Shown here piece after piece: positions 21,100 through 29,814 of a stretch of DNA of 64,000 nucleotides. The notes beneath the pieces were generated by a model. It had not been told where the DNA came from and did not search any database. It was given only the letters and a program-made list of their open reading frames with translations. The position numbers and the translations under genes are program-made. The DNA is from Methylopila henanensis. GTDB taxonomy: Bacteria; Pseudomonadota; Alphaproteobacteria; Rhizobiales; Methylopilaceae. The stretch lies in assembly GCF_042681025.1 (NCBI RefSeq), contig NZ_JBHUER010000002.1, positions 186,001 through 250,000 of the forward strand, written 5' to 3'. Numbering within the stretch: position 1 is the first letter of the stretch; every line of letters begins with the position of its first letter.

Positions 21100-21767
21100 G
21101 CCGTGGCCTCCGCCTGCGGCAGCGACAGCGCCGGAATCAGGTCGTCGAAGCGGGACAGCACCGTATGTGCGCCGGCCGCCGCCAGCCGCTCCGGAGGGTG
21201 GTAGCCCCATGCGACGCCGATGGCCCGCGCGCCGGCGGCGCGCGCCATCTGCATGTCGAAGGTGGTGTCCCCGATCATGACGGTCTCCTCGGGCGTGACG
21301 CCCGCTTCCGCGCAGGCCAGCAGCAGCATGCCGGGATGCGGCTTCGACGGCGCGTCGTCGGCCGACTGCGTGGTCGCGAAGACGCCGTGAAAGCCGAAGG
21401 TGTCGATGAAGCGCTCCACGCCGCGCCGCGAATTGCCAGTGGCGAGGCCGAGCAGCACGTCGCCTCGGGCGGCGAGCGCCGCGAGCGCCTCGCGCGCGCC
21501 AGGATAGAGCGGATCGGCCTTGGGCGCGGCCGTCCGGGCGCGGTTGAAAGCCGCCTTGTAGGCGTCGCCGATGGCGGCGACCGGATGATCGAGGCCGGAC
21601 GCGCTCAGCACCGCGACCGCCTCGGGCACGGACAGGCCGACGATGCCGAGGATCGCCTCCCGTGACGGCGCGGCGAGGCCGTTGCCGACATAAGCCTCCG
21701 TCATCGCGGCCACGATCGCATGCTGGCTGTCGACCAGCGTGCCGTCGACGTCGAACACCACCAGCAT
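21096..21767 (-). CDS. HAD-family phosphatase (phosphoglycolate-phosphatase-like)
   Basis: A 223-residue HAD hydrolase: motif I FDVDGTLVDS at residues 5-14 (nucleophile Asp5, acid Asp7), motif II ATGNS, motif III Lys in SKPHPGM and motif IV IGDTTFDMQMA. The C1 cap helical region is of the Gph/pyrophosphatase PpaX type. Substrate not defined; phosphoglycolate or pyrophosphate are the usual guesses. The ATG overlap with ATP12 downstream suggests co-expression. Cytoplasmic. Confidence 0.88.
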   Translation of the reverse strand: MLVVFDVDGTLVDSQHAIVAAMTEAYVGNGLAAPSREAILGIVGLSVPEAVAVLSASGLDHPVAAIGDAYKAAFNRARTAAPKADPLYPGAREALAALAARGDVLLGLATGNSRRGVERFIDTFGFHGVFATTQSADDAPSKPHPGMLLLACAEAGVTPEETVMIGDTTFDMQMARAAGARAIGVAWGYHPPERLAAAGAHTVLSRFDDLIPALSLPQAEATA

Positions 21768-21886
21768 CGGTCCCTCCTGCCGAGTCGCGGCTGGAATACC
21801 TCTCACCGCCCGCGCCGCACAAGCGCGAAGCGGGCATGGCGGACCGACGGCCCCGCGTGGTCGCCGCCGCTGGTCGCGGCCGGCGT

Positions 21887-22897
21887 TCAGGCCAGCGCGT
21901 CCATGCAGTCGCGAATGCTGTCGATGGCGCGGTCGGCGGCTTCGGCGCCGAGCCTGATCGCGTCGGCGGCGCGGTGAAACTCGAACAGCCCGAATCGTCC
22001 CAGCCGCGGACCGATCATGACGTCGGGCGGATCGCCCGCGAGACGGGAGCGGGAAATCCGGTCCTGGGCGATGTTGAAGGCCTCGACCATGACGGCCGGA
22101 ATGCCCGGCGCGCCGGGCTGCGGCGCCTGGATCGCGATCGGCGGCCGCTCCTCCGTCGGCCGCCGGCGCCGGAAGCGCATCCGCCGCCGCACGCGGGTGA
22201 CGGTTTCGACCGCCGCCTCGTCCTCCTCGGTCGGCGCGTGCGCCTGGATGACGGTGCCGCGCCCCGACATCTCGGATTGCAGGTTGACGGCGACGACCAG
22301 CCGGCCGCCGAGGGCGCGCGCGGCCGACACCGGCACCGGATTGACCAGCGCGCCGTCCATCAGCCAGCGCCCGCCGATGCGGACCGGCTCGAGAATGCCC
22401 GGAAGCGCGTAGGAGGCGCGCAGCGCGGTCGACAGCCGCCCGCGGCCGAGCCAGACCTCGTGCCCCGTGCCGAACTCCGTCGCGATCGCGACGAACCGGA
22501 GGCCGAGGTCTTCTATCGCGGCGTCGGCGAGGTGGGTCTCGAGCTGCGCGCGCAGCCGCCCGCCGCTGATGAGCCCGGCGCCGGCGATGCGAAGGTCCAG
22601 CATCCCGAACATGCGCCGCGGTGTCAGCGACAGCGCCCATGCCTCGAGCTCGTCCAGCTTCCCGGCCGCCCAGCAGCCGCCGACGACGGCGCCGATCGAG
22701 GTGCCTGCGATGACGTCGGGCGCGAGGCCGGCTTTCTCGAGCGAGCGCAGCACGCCGATATGGGCCCAGCCGCGCGCCGCGCCGCCGCCGAGCGCGAGCG
22801 CGAGAGTCGGCCGCTGCGGCGTGGTCGGCTCCGGCGCGTCGGCGTCGGCGGTCACGGCGAAACTGGCGGCGCGACGGAACGGATTTGAGGGAAACAC
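21887..22897 (-). CDS. patatin-like phospholipase (RssA/NTE type)
   Basis: A 336-residue serine lipase-fold protein. The oxyanion hole GGGAARGWAH spans 37-46, the nucleophile elbow is GTSIG at 65-69 (Ser67), and the catalytic Asp of the Ser-Asp dyad is Asp181 in DGALVNPVPV. This matches the short bacterial patatins. The first ~30 residues are non-conserved and lack a signal peptide. Likely a cytoplasmic or membrane-peripheral acyl hydrolase acting on phospholipids. It stands alone with ~120-bp spacing from the HAD gene and 87 bp from hisI. Confidence 0.88.
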   Translation of the reverse strand: MFPSNPFRRAASFAVTADADAPEPTTPQRPTLALALGGGAARGWAHIGVLRSLEKAGLAPDVIAGTSIGAVVGGCWAAGKLDELEAWALSLTPRRMFGMLDLRIAGAGLISGGRLRAQLETHLADAAIEDLGLRFVAIATEFGTGHEVWLGRGRLSTALRASYALPGILEPVRIGGRWLMDGALVNPVPVSAARALGGRLVVAVNLQSEMSGRGTVIQAHAPTEEDEAAVETVTRVRRRMRFRRRRPTEERPPIAIQAPQPGAPGIPAVMVEAFNIAQDRISRSRLAGDPPDVMIGPRLGRFGLFEFHRAADAIRLGAEAADRAIDSIRDCMDALA

Positions 22898-22984
22898 GCG
22901 GCCTCGACGGTTCGGCTGGCGCTGGGGAGCGCCACGACACGCCTCGCGGCTTAAGCGGCTTGTGCGACAGCTTCGCGTCGGCGC

Positions 22985-23446
22985 TCAGGCGCCGTAGGTG
23001 ACGCGCGGATCGAACAGCCGGTCGCTGTCGACCATGGCGAGGGACGCGCCGCCGTCGGCCGCCTCGACCCGGCGGTAGAAGCAGGACTTGCGCCCGGTGT
23101 GGCAGGCGGCGCCGGTCCCCGCCACGCGCACGCTGAGCCAGAGCGCGTCCTGGTCGCAGTCGACCCGCATCTCCTCCACGGCCATCTCGTGGCCGGAGGT
23201 CTCGCCCTTGCGCCAGAGCGCGCCCCGCGAGCGCGACCAGAAATGCGCGACGCCGGTGTCGATCGTGGCCTTCAAGGCGTCGGCGTTCATATAGGCGAAC
23301 ATCAGCACCCCGCCGCCGGCGGCGTCGGTGACGATGGCGGCGATCAGCCCCTCGCGGTCGAACTTCGGAGCGAAGGCGAGGCCTTCCTCGACGTCGTGAT
23401 CGTGCGTGTGGGTGGGCGAGGCAGGGTCGGTCAATCTCGGCTCCAT
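22985..23446 (-). CDS. hisI: phosphoribosyl-AMP cyclohydrolase
   Basis: A 153-residue HisI. It catalyses ring opening of phosphoribosyl-AMP, the third step of histidine biosynthesis. Visible: FDREGLIAAIVTD, VLMFAYMNADAL, a WSRSRGALWRKGETSGH active-site segment, then VDCDQDALWL (Mg/Zn-binding Asp-Cys-Asp) and CHTGRKSCFYRR (Zn Cys pair). It is single-domain, without the HisE half, as usual in alphaproteobacteria. It is separated from the folE gene by a repeat (family A copy 1). Confidence 0.95.
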   Translation of the reverse strand: MEPRLTDPASPTHTHDHDVEEGLAFAPKFDREGLIAAIVTDAAGGGVLMFAYMNADALKATIDTGVAHFWSRSRGALWRKGETSGHEMAVEEMRVDCDQDALWLSVRVAGTGAACHTGRKSCFYRRVEAADGGASLAMVDSDRLFDPRVTYGA

Positions 23447-23481
23447 TGAGGCCGCCGAACAGGTCGGCGCGCCGCTCCGGC

Positions 23482-23574
23482 CGTCACGCCCGGCGAAGCC
23501 GGGCGTCCACGATCGTTAGGGAAAGTCGCGCCTCACGCCGAAATCGTGGACGCCCGCGACGACGCGGTCATGAC
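23482..23574. repeat. intergenic palindromic repeat, family A copy 1
   Basis: A ~93-bp element beginning CGTCACGCCCGG and ending GGTCATGAC, with long inverted arms: GGCGTCCACGAT at 23502-23513 pairs with ATCGTGGACGCC at 23543-23554. The same pattern (CGTCA-GCC at one end, GGGC-TGAC at the other, CCACGA inside) recurs at 25381-25471 and 39066-39149. No gene. Confidence 0.8.
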
Positions 23575-23597
23575 AGCCTAGGGCGGCGTCGGCGCGC

Positions 23598-24248
23598 TCA
23601 GCGCGGCGACGTGAGGCCGCCGCGAACGAGGGTGATGAAGCGCACCTGCTCGGCCGGATCGTCGCGGAAGACGCCCGTGAACTGGCTCGTCACGGTCGAC
23701 ACGCCCTGCTTCTGGATGCCGCGCATGGACATGCACATGTGCTCGCCCTCAAGCATCACGGCCACGCCGCGCGGCTTCAGGTTCTCGTCGATCGCCTCGG
23801 TGATCTGCGCCGTCAGCGCCTCCTGCGTCTGCAGGCGCTTCGCGAAGGCGTCGACCACGCGGGCGATCTTCGACAGGCCGACCACGCCATTGGACGGATA
23901 ATAGGCGACATGCGCCTTGCCGACGAAGGGCACCATGTGGTGCTCGCAATGCGAAAAATACGGGATGTCGCGGAGCACGACCATGTCGTCGTAGCCCTGC
24001 ACCTCCTCGAACACGCGCTCCAGGCTGTCGGCGGCGTCCACGCGGTAGCCGGCGTAGAGCTCCTCATAGGCCTTCACCACCCGCTTCGGGGTGTCGACGA
24101 GGCCCTCGCGCGTCGGGTCGTCGCCCGCCCAAGCGATAAGGGTCCGCACCGCGGCCTCCGCCTCTTCGCGCGACGGCTTGCGCGGCGAGGAGGGCTTGGG
24201 CGCAGGGATGGGAACGCGGGCAAAGGGATGCTGAACGACGGCGTCCAT
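23598..24248 (-). CDS. folE: GTP cyclohydrolase I
   Basis: A 216-residue GTP cyclohydrolase I, first enzyme of tetrahydrofolate synthesis (GTP to 7,8-dihydroneopterin triphosphate). The Zn site is visible as Cys/His in SHCEHHMVPFVGKAHVAYYP and the second cysteine in EHMCMSMRGIQKQG; QTQEALTAQI follows as in the family. The first ~30 residues (Pro/Ser-rich) are variable, as usual. Divergent from the IscU-like gene with 177 bp between starts. Confidence 0.96.
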   Translation of the reverse strand: MDAVVQHPFARVPIPAPKPSSPRKPSREEAEAAVRTLIAWAGDDPTREGLVDTPKRVVKAYEELYAGYRVDAADSLERVFEEVQGYDDMVVLRDIPYFSHCEHHMVPFVGKAHVAYYPSNGVVGLSKIARVVDAFAKRLQTQEALTAQITEAIDENLKPRGVAVMLEGEHMCMSMRGIQKQGVSTVTSQFTGVFRDDPAEQVRFITLVRGGLTSPR

Positions 24249-24425
24249 GAGCTTCCTCTAGGCGGGCCTTTTTGCTTGCGCCTTACGCACGATACCGCAA
24301 CGCGGACCACCGACCGTGAGTTCGCGCCGGTTTCCCGCATACCACATGGCGAGCGCGTCCGCCGCAGCTTATATAGTCGCGGAAACCGGGCGAACAATCC
24401 GAGACTTGCGCCGCCAGCCCTTAGC

Positions 24426-24878
24426 ATGAAGAGCGCTGAAATGCTCGACGACATCTACAACCGCCGCATCCTCGAGCTGGCCGCGGACATCCCGCGGCTC
24501 GGCCGGCTGGAGGCGCCGGACGCCACCGCCACCGCGCATTCGAAACTGTGCGGATCGACGGTGACGATCGACATCGCCTTCGACGGCGAGAAGATCACCG
24601 ACTTCGCCCATGAGGTCCGCGCCTGCGCGCTCGGCCAGGCGTCGTCCTCGGTGATGGCGCGCACGGTCGTCGGGCGCACGGCGGACGAGGTGCGCGCCGT
24701 TCGCGAGACGATGCGTCGCATGCTGAAGGAGAACGGCCCGGCGCCGGACGGCGTCTGGGACGACCTCAAGGTCCTCGAGCCCGTGCGCGATTACAAGGCC
24801 AGGCATGCGTCCACCCTGCTGACCTTCGACGCCGTGGTCGACGCGCTGGACCAGATCGAGTCGAAGCGGGCGGCGTGA
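24426..24878 (+). CDS. IscU/NifU-like iron-sulfur scaffold protein
   Basis: A 150-residue U-type scaffold. Conserved cysteines seen are Cys42 in SKLCGS and Cys67 in VRACALGQASSS. The third cluster cysteine expected near the C terminus is absent: the segment reads VRDYKARHASTLL. Alphaproteobacterial relatives I recall share the same change, so it is probably a subgroup trait. The ATG at 24426 follows a non-coding leader. Role: assembly or transfer of Fe-S clusters in the cytoplasm, partner unknown; no isc or suf gene is in the window. Divergent from folE. Confidence 0.82.
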   Translation: MKSAEMLDDIYNRRILELAADIPRLGRLEAPDATATAHSKLCGSTVTIDIAFDGEKITDFAHEVRACALGQASSSVMARTVVGRTADEVRAVRETMRRMLKENGPAPDGVWDDLKVLEPVRDYKARHASTLLTFDAVVDALDQIESKRAA

Positions 24879-24884
24879 GGCCTT

Positions 24885-25003
24885 CTTGTCCCGGACTTGA
24901 TCCGGGACCCAGACGCGCGAGCGGATCATGATGAGCGCCCAACGCGCCGAGCGGCCATCGGGAGCCAAGGCGGCTCTGGGTCCCGGATCAAGTCCGGGAC
25001 AAG
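24885..25003. repeat. 119-bp MITE-like element with perfect 26-bp terminal inverted repeats
   Basis: The arm at 24885-24910 (starts CTTGTCCCGGACTTG, ends ATCCGGGACCC) is the exact reverse complement of 24978-25003, with a 67-bp spacer between. No target-site duplication is obvious at the junctions and no transposase frame fits. The element sits 6 bp after the scaffold gene stop and covers the only in-frame ATG of yidD. Confidence 0.85.
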
Positions 25004-25335
25004 AGCGCGTTCCGCCCCTCTCCTTCCGCTCCCCCCTCGCCTCGCTGCTGCGGCTGCCGATCCTCGGCTACCGCTATTCCCTGTCGATGTTCATGGGCCG
25101 GCGCTGCCGTTTCCTGCCGACCTGCTCCGAATTCGCGGACGAGGCCATCGCGCGGCACGGAGCGTGGGCCGGCGGATGGATGGCCGCGGGGCGCATCTGC
25201 CGCTGCCACCCGTGGGGGAGCGACGGCTTCGATCCCGTGCCCCGCGCGTTGCCTTCGGACGCTGCGTGGTCTAGGCCGTGGCGCTACGCGCGCAGGCCGG
25301 AAACGCCGACCTGCGAGGCCGTATCCGACCGCTGA
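24928..25335 (+). CDS. yidD: YidD-family membrane protein insertion efficiency factor
   Basis: A 135-residue reading. The recognisable YidD core begins around residue 32 with SPLASLLRLPILGYRYS and continues RRCRFLPTCSEFADEAI, GAWAGGWMAAGRICRCHPWG and GFDPVP, giving the family CRFxPTCS and CHPW motifs. YidD assists YidC insertase at the inner membrane. The only in-frame ATG codons upstream of the core are 24928 and 24931, both inside the inverted-repeat element, so residues 1-31 are encoded by repeat DNA (ALGPGSSPGQE is the repeat arm). Either the native start was lost or a non-ATG start is used; I see no in-frame GTG. The protein may be expressed with an atypical leader. Confidence 0.85.
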   Translation: MMSAQRAERPSGAKAALGPGSSPGQERVPPLSFRSPLASLLRLPILGYRYSLSMFMGRRCRFLPTCSEFADEAIARHGAWAGGWMAAGRICRCHPWGSDGFDPVPRALPSDAAWSRPWRYARRPETPTCEAVSDR

Positions 25336-25380
25336 CGGCGGCTGGAGTTCTGGCGCCGAAGTTGGGAGCCACCCTCAACC

Positions 25381-25471
25381 GTCATGCCCGCGTCCTCGCG
25401 GGCATCCACGACTTGGTCGTCGCGCGCGGCGTCCAAGGAAGACGTGGATACCCGGCTTCGCCGGGCATGAC
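25381..25471. repeat. intergenic palindromic repeat, family A copy 2
   Basis: A ~91-bp element GTCATGCCCGCG... to GGGCATGAC with internal arms GGCATCCACGA and CGTGGATACC. Reading it as protein would give the well-known artefact peptide around ASPGMT, so short frames here are not genes. Lies in the 238-bp gap between yidD and thrS. Confidence 0.8.
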
Positions 25472-25573
25472 GGTGAGGATGGCCGGACGCGAAGCGGCTG
25501 TTCTCCACCGCCACGGCGATATTTCCAGAAGCGCTTACCTGCATTCGTAGGCAGAACTGAGCGGAGACCACAG

Positions 25574-27577
25574 ATGCCCATCGTCACCTTCCCCGACGGC
25601 GCCCAGAAATCCTATGACGCCGGGACCACCGGCGCCGACATCGCCGGCCAGATCTCCAAGTCGCTGCTGAAGCGCACCGTCGCCATGGCGCTCGACGGCG
25701 TGGTGGTCGATCTCGCCGACCCGATCGAGCGCGACGTCCGCATCGAGTTCCTCGACCGCAACGACGCCCGCGCGCTGGAGCTGATCCGCCACGACTGCGC
25801 CCATGTGCTCGCCGAGGCGGTGCAGACGCTGTGGCCGGAGACGCAGGTCACGATCGGCCCGGTGATCGAGAACGGCTTCTATTACGACTTTGCGCGGCCC
25901 GAGCCCTTCTCGACCGACGACCTCGCCGCCATCGAGGCCGAGATGCGCAAGATCATCGCGCGCGACCGGCCGTTCACGAAGGAGTTCTGGAGCCGCGACA
26001 AGGCGAAGGAGTTCTTCCGCGCCAAGGGCGAGCTGTTCAAGGTCGAGCTGGTCGACGCCATCCCCGAGGACCAGAGCCTCAAGATGTACGCGCAGGGCGA
26101 GTGGATCGACCTCTGCCGCGGGCCGCACATGACCTCGACGGGCAAGGTCGGCGACGCCTTCAAGCTGATGAAGGTGGCGGGCGCCTACTGGCGCGGCGAC
26201 TCAAACAACCCGATGCTCCAGCGCATCTACGGCACCGCCTTCCCGGACAGGGCCGGGCTAGACCTCTACCTGCACCAGCTTGCGGAGGCGGAGCGCCGCG
26301 ACCACCGCCGGCTCGGCCGGGAGATGGACCTGTTCCACTTCCAGGAGGAAGGCCCCGGCGCCGTGTTCTGGCACCCGAAGGGCTGGACCCTGTTCCAGAC
26401 GCTGATCAGCTACTCCCGCCGCCAGACCGCCGGCTCCGGCTTCGTCGAGGTCAACACGCCCCAGATCCTCGACCATTCGCTGTGGCAGACCTCCGGCCAC
26501 TGGGACTGGTACCGCGAGAACATGTTCGTCACCGAGACGGAAGACGAGCGGGTGTTCGCGATCAAGCCGATGAACTGCCCCGGCCATGTGCAGATCTTCA
26601 AGCACGGTCTCAGGAGCTACCGCGAACTCCCGATCCGCATGGGCGAATTCGGCATCGTCCACCGCTACGAGCCGTCGGGCGCGCTGCACGGCATGATGCG
26701 CGTGCGCGCCTTCACGCAGGACGACGCGCACATCTTCTGCACCGACGAGCAGTTCATGGCCGAGACGCTCGCGCTCAACGAGCTGATCCTCGGCATGTAT
26801 TCGGACTTCGGCTTCGACCAGATCGTGCTGAAGCTCTCGACCCGGCCGGAGAAGCGCGTCGGCTCCGACGCGCTGTGGGACCGCGCCGAGCAGGTCATGG
26901 GCGACGCGCTCGACGCCATTAAGGCGCAGTACGGGAACCGGGTGACGACCGAGGTCAATCCGGGCGAAGGCGCGTTCTACGGGCCGAAGTTCGAATATGT
27001 CCTGCGCGACGCCATCGGGCGCGACTGGCAGTGCGGCACCATCCAGGTCGACTTCAACCTGCCGGAGCGTTTCGGCGCGTTCTACATCGGCGCGGACGGC
27101 GAGAAGCATCACCCGGTGATGATCCACCGCGCGATCTTCGGCTCGCTCGAACGCTTCACCGGCATCCTGATCGAGCATTTCGCCGGCCATTTCCCGCTCT
27201 GGCTCGCGCCGGTGCAGGTCGTGGTGGCGACCATCACCTCGGAGGCCGATTCCTACGCCGCCGACGTGGCGGAGACGCTGCGGCGGGCGGGCCTGAGGGT
27301 CGAGCTCGACGTGCGCAACGAGAAGATCAACTACAAGGTGCGCGAGCACTCGCTGACCAAGACGCCGGTGCTGGTCGTGGTCGGCAAGAAGGAGGCTGAG
27401 ACGCGCGCCGTCTCGATCCGCCGCCTCGGCTCGCAGAACCAGACGCCGATGTCGCTCGACGCCGCCGTGCTGACGCTGACCGACGAGGCGACGCCGCCGG
27501 ACCTGAAGCGCGTCGCGATCGAAACGCCGAAGGACGGCCGCCTGCCGGACAAGGCCAACGAACTGCTCGACCTCTGA
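25574..27577 (+). CDS. thrS: threonyl-tRNA synthetase
   Basis: A 667-residue ThrRS. The N-terminal TGS domain starts MPIVTFPDGAQKSYD, followed by the editing/HxxxH domain, the class II core with KPMNCPGHVQIFKHG (zinc ligand Cys335), FGIVHRYEPSGALHGMMRVR (motif 2 region) and RAIFGSLERFTGILIEH (motif 3), then an anticodon-binding domain. Length is as expected. An upstream GGAG ribosome site at about 25562-25565 supports the start. It sets the plus-strand run that continues into the ELM1 cassette. Essential. Confidence 0.97.
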   Translation: MPIVTFPDGAQKSYDAGTTGADIAGQISKSLLKRTVAMALDGVVVDLADPIERDVRIEFLDRNDARALELIRHDCAHVLAEAVQTLWPETQVTIGPVIENGFYYDFARPEPFSTDDLAAIEAEMRKIIARDRPFTKEFWSRDKAKEFFRAKGELFKVELVDAIPEDQSLKMYAQGEWIDLCRGPHMTSTGKVGDAFKLMKVAGAYWRGDSNNPMLQRIYGTAFPDRAGLDLYLHQLAEAERRDHRRLGREMDLFHFQEEGPGAVFWHPKGWTLFQTLISYSRRQTAGSGFVEVNTPQILDHSLWQTSGHWDWYRENMFVTETEDERVFAIKPMNCPGHVQIFKHGLRSYRELPIRMGEFGIVHRYEPSGALHGMMRVRAFTQDDAHIFCTDEQFMAETLALNELILGMYSDFGFDQIVLKLSTRPEKRVGSDALWDRAEQVMGDALDAIKAQYGNRVTTEVNPGEGAFYGPKFEYVLRDAIGRDWQCGTIQVDFNLPERFGAFYIGADGEKHHPVMIHRAIFGSLERFTGILIEHFAGHFPLWLAPVQVVVATITSEADSYAADVAETLRRAGLRVELDVRNEKINYKVREHSLTKTPVLVVVGKKEAETRAVSIRRLGSQNQTPMSLDAAVLTLTDEATPPDLKRVAIETPKDGRLPDKANELLDL

Positions 27578-27653
27578 GACCCTCGGCTCCGCGGCCCCGC
27601 CGCGGAGCCGACACGGGCGCGTCGCACGGAGGCGCTAGGCTGGCCGCCCAGCC

Positions 27654-28709
27654 ATGCTTACGCCGCCTCCCGCACCGCCGCGCCTCTGGGCGCTGATCCC
27701 GAAACACCGCGGCGATGCGCGCATGGTCGAGGCCGTGGCCGAGGCGGGCGACCTCGACGTCGTGCGCAAGCCGCTGGCGTTCAATCCGCTCGGCTGGCTG
27801 CTCAACCTGCGGCCGGGCGGCTCGCTGTTCACGCTGCGGCCAGGCGCGCGCAAAAGCATCGCGGCGCCCTGGCCGGACGTGGTGGTGAGCGCCGGCAAGC
27901 GCTCGGCGGCCGTCGCATTGTGGATCCGCGCGCGGTCGGGAGGGCGCACGCGGCTGGTCCATCTCGGGCGGCCGTCGGCGCCGCTCGGCTGGTTCGACCT
28001 TGTCGTGACCACGCCGCAATACGACCTGCCAGCGCGGCCGAACGTGCTTCTCCAGCGGTTTCCGCCGACAAAGGCCGCAGGTCGCCGCGTTGCCGTCCGG
28101 CCGGACCTCGCCGCCCTGCCCCGCCCGCGCCTGATGGCGATCGCGGGCGGCGACGCCGACCCGCAGCGGCTCGACGCCGACGCCGCGCGGCGCTTTGCGG
28201 AAGCCGCGCTCGCGTCCGCCCGCGAGAGCGGCGGCGCGGCGCTGCTCGCGACCTCGCCCCGAACGCCGCGCGAGGCGGTCGCAGCCCTGAAGGCGGTGGC
28301 CGCGGTCGCCGACGTCTCCGTCGGGCTCTCGGTCTACGGCGAAGGCGCCGACGACTACCGCGCCTTTCTCGACGCGGCGGACGCTTTTCTCGTCACCGAC
28401 GACAGCGCCTCGATGATCACCGAAGCCGCGCTCAGCGGCGCGCCGGTGGAGCTGTTCGCCCTGCCGCGCCGGCCGGGCCTTAAAGTCCGCGCCTTCCGCG
28501 CGCTCCGCCGGATCGCGGGGCGGCGCGCGGCCGAGTGGACCGTCGCTCTGGGTCTCGTCCGCGCGAACCGGGACATCGACCGCTTCATCGCCGCGCTGCG
28601 GGCCGACGGCCTGCTCGACGGCGGAGCTCGCGCCGCGGGCGTCGCCGCCGCCGAGCTCGCGGACGTCGCGAGCCGTGTCCGGGCGCTCGCCGGCGCCAGC
28701 CGCCGCTGA
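27654..28709 (+). CDS. ELM1-family (DUF1022) putative glycosyltransferase
   Basis: A 351-residue protein of the ELM1/GtrOC1-type family. Visible: RLWALIPKHRGDARMVEAVAE near the start, VVVSAGKRSAAVALWI, VHLGRP, VVTTPQYDLPARPNVLL, and FLVTDDSASMITEAALSGAPVEL near residues 244-266, the nucleotide-sugar-site-like tail. Fold is GT-B like. Bacterial relatives are annotated as LPS or cell-surface glycosyltransferases; the actual donor is unknown. It opens the plus-strand cassette 76 bp after thrS. The next gene follows 61 bp later; it may or may not be co-transcribed with it. Confidence 0.8.
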   Translation: MLTPPPAPPRLWALIPKHRGDARMVEAVAEAGDLDVVRKPLAFNPLGWLLNLRPGGSLFTLRPGARKSIAAPWPDVVVSAGKRSAAVALWIRARSGGRTRLVHLGRPSAPLGWFDLVVTTPQYDLPARPNVLLQRFPPTKAAGRRVAVRPDLAALPRPRLMAIAGGDADPQRLDADAARRFAEAALASARESGGAALLATSPRTPREAVAALKAVAAVADVSVGLSVYGEGADDYRAFLDAADAFLVTDDSASMITEAALSGAPVELFALPRRPGLKVRAFRALRRIAGRRAAEWTVALGLVRANRDIDRFIAALRADGLLDGGARAAGVAAAELADVASRVRALAGASRR

Positions 28710-28770
28710 CGTCACAGGACCGTCGGCGCGGCGTCGCGGCCGCGTCATCGACCGCCGGTAGCGTCAAGCC

Positions 28771-29814
28771 ATGCTCACGATGTCGAATCCCGACCCCCGC
28801 TGCGCCCGGATCCCGTCTTCGGACAAGGCGCGCCTGCGCGTCATGCTTCTCGCCAAGCACGCCTGCGGCGACGGCTCGCCCGACGCCGTGGACGGCAACC
28901 ACGCGACCTATCACCACGAGCTCCGCAGCACGATCGAGAGCCTCGGCGTCGAGGTGGTCGCGGCCAACGCCTTCGAGGCGATCGAACGACGCCCCGACGT
29001 GGATTTCGTGTTCCCGCTGCTGAACCGCGCAGGGTTCCAGAACAGCGAGATGCTGGCGCCGCTGCTGCTCGCCCGCCGCGGCGCGCCGTTCCTCGGGGCG
29101 AGCCCCATCCTGCGCGGGCTCGCCGACGACAAGCATCTCTCCAAGGTGATCGCGCGCCGCCACGGCGTGCCGACCGCCGACTGGGTCTCCTGCCGCCGGG
29201 GACGCCCAATCGCGGAGCCCGCGTTCCGGGCCGAGCAGCTGATCGTGAAGCCGAACGCCTCCTCCGCCTCGTGGGGCGTCGTCACCGTCTCGACCTGGGC
29301 CGAAGCCCGCGCCCATGTGGAGGAGCTGCACGCGCTCGGCCACGACGCGCTGGTGGAGGAATGGCTGCCGCTGCTCGACGTGGCGGTGCCGGCCGTCGGC
29401 GGCGCCCTTCCCGAGCCCTGGCTGCTGCCGCCGATGGCCCATGCGCCGGAATCGGCCGGCGCGCTGCGCTCCTACGAGGAGAAGCGGGCGCTCGTCGCCG
29501 ACGTGCGGCCGGACCCGCTGACCGTGGTCGACGACCCCGAACTGATCCGGCGGCTCAACGGCTACTCGGCGGCGCTGTGCGAAGAACTCTGGCCGTTCGA
29601 CTACGGCCGGTTCGAGTTCCGCTACGACCCCGCCAGCGGCGCGGCGTCGTTCATGGAAGTGAACCTGTCCTGCAATCTGTGGTCCCGGAAGAGCATCTCG
29701 CGCTCCGCCGCTTCGCTCGGCGTCACCCACGCCATGCTGGTGGAGTCGATCCTCGCCCACAGCCTGCGCCGGCAGGGCGTCATCGCGTCGGTCGGCCTGG
29801 AGCTTGCGGCATGA
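28771..29814 (+). CDS. D-Ala-D-Ala-ligase-like ATP-grasp protein
   Basis: A 347-residue ATP-grasp ligase related to Ddl. It has an N-terminal Rossmann-like domain (RVMLLAKHACGDGS, then VDFVFPLLNRAG), the ATP-binding LIVKPNASSASWGV with Lys160, a VEEWL hinge at 195-199, and the metal-binding MEVNLSCN with Glu296 and Asn298. Canonical Ddl ends its active site with EINTxPGM/L; here the equivalent is EVNLSCNLWS, so the acceptor is probably not D-alanine. It overlaps the nucleotidyltransferase start by 4 bp (ATGA), so they are coupled. It should ligate an amino acid or carboxylate to an amine; substrates unknown. Confidence 0.8.
   Translation: MLTMSNPDPRCARIPSSDKARLRVMLLAKHACGDGSPDAVDGNHATYHHELRSTIESLGVEVVAANAFEAIERRPDVDFVFPLLNRAGFQNSEMLAPLLLARRGAPFLGASPILRGLADDKHLSKVIARRHGVPTADWVSCRRGRPIAEPAFRAEQLIVKPNASSASWGVVTVSTWAEARAHVEELHALGHDALVEEWLPLLDVAVPAVGGALPEPWLLPPMAHAPESAGALRSYEEKRALVADVRPDPLTVVDDPELIRRLNGYSAALCEELWPFDYGRFEFRYDPASGAASFMEVNLSCNLWSRKSISRSAASLGVTHAMLVESILAHSLRRQGVIASVGLELAA

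Noticed and set aside
25278..25550. Short plus-strand frame with ASPGMT-like peptide
   Set aside because: Encoded by the family A repeat; a common annotation artefact.
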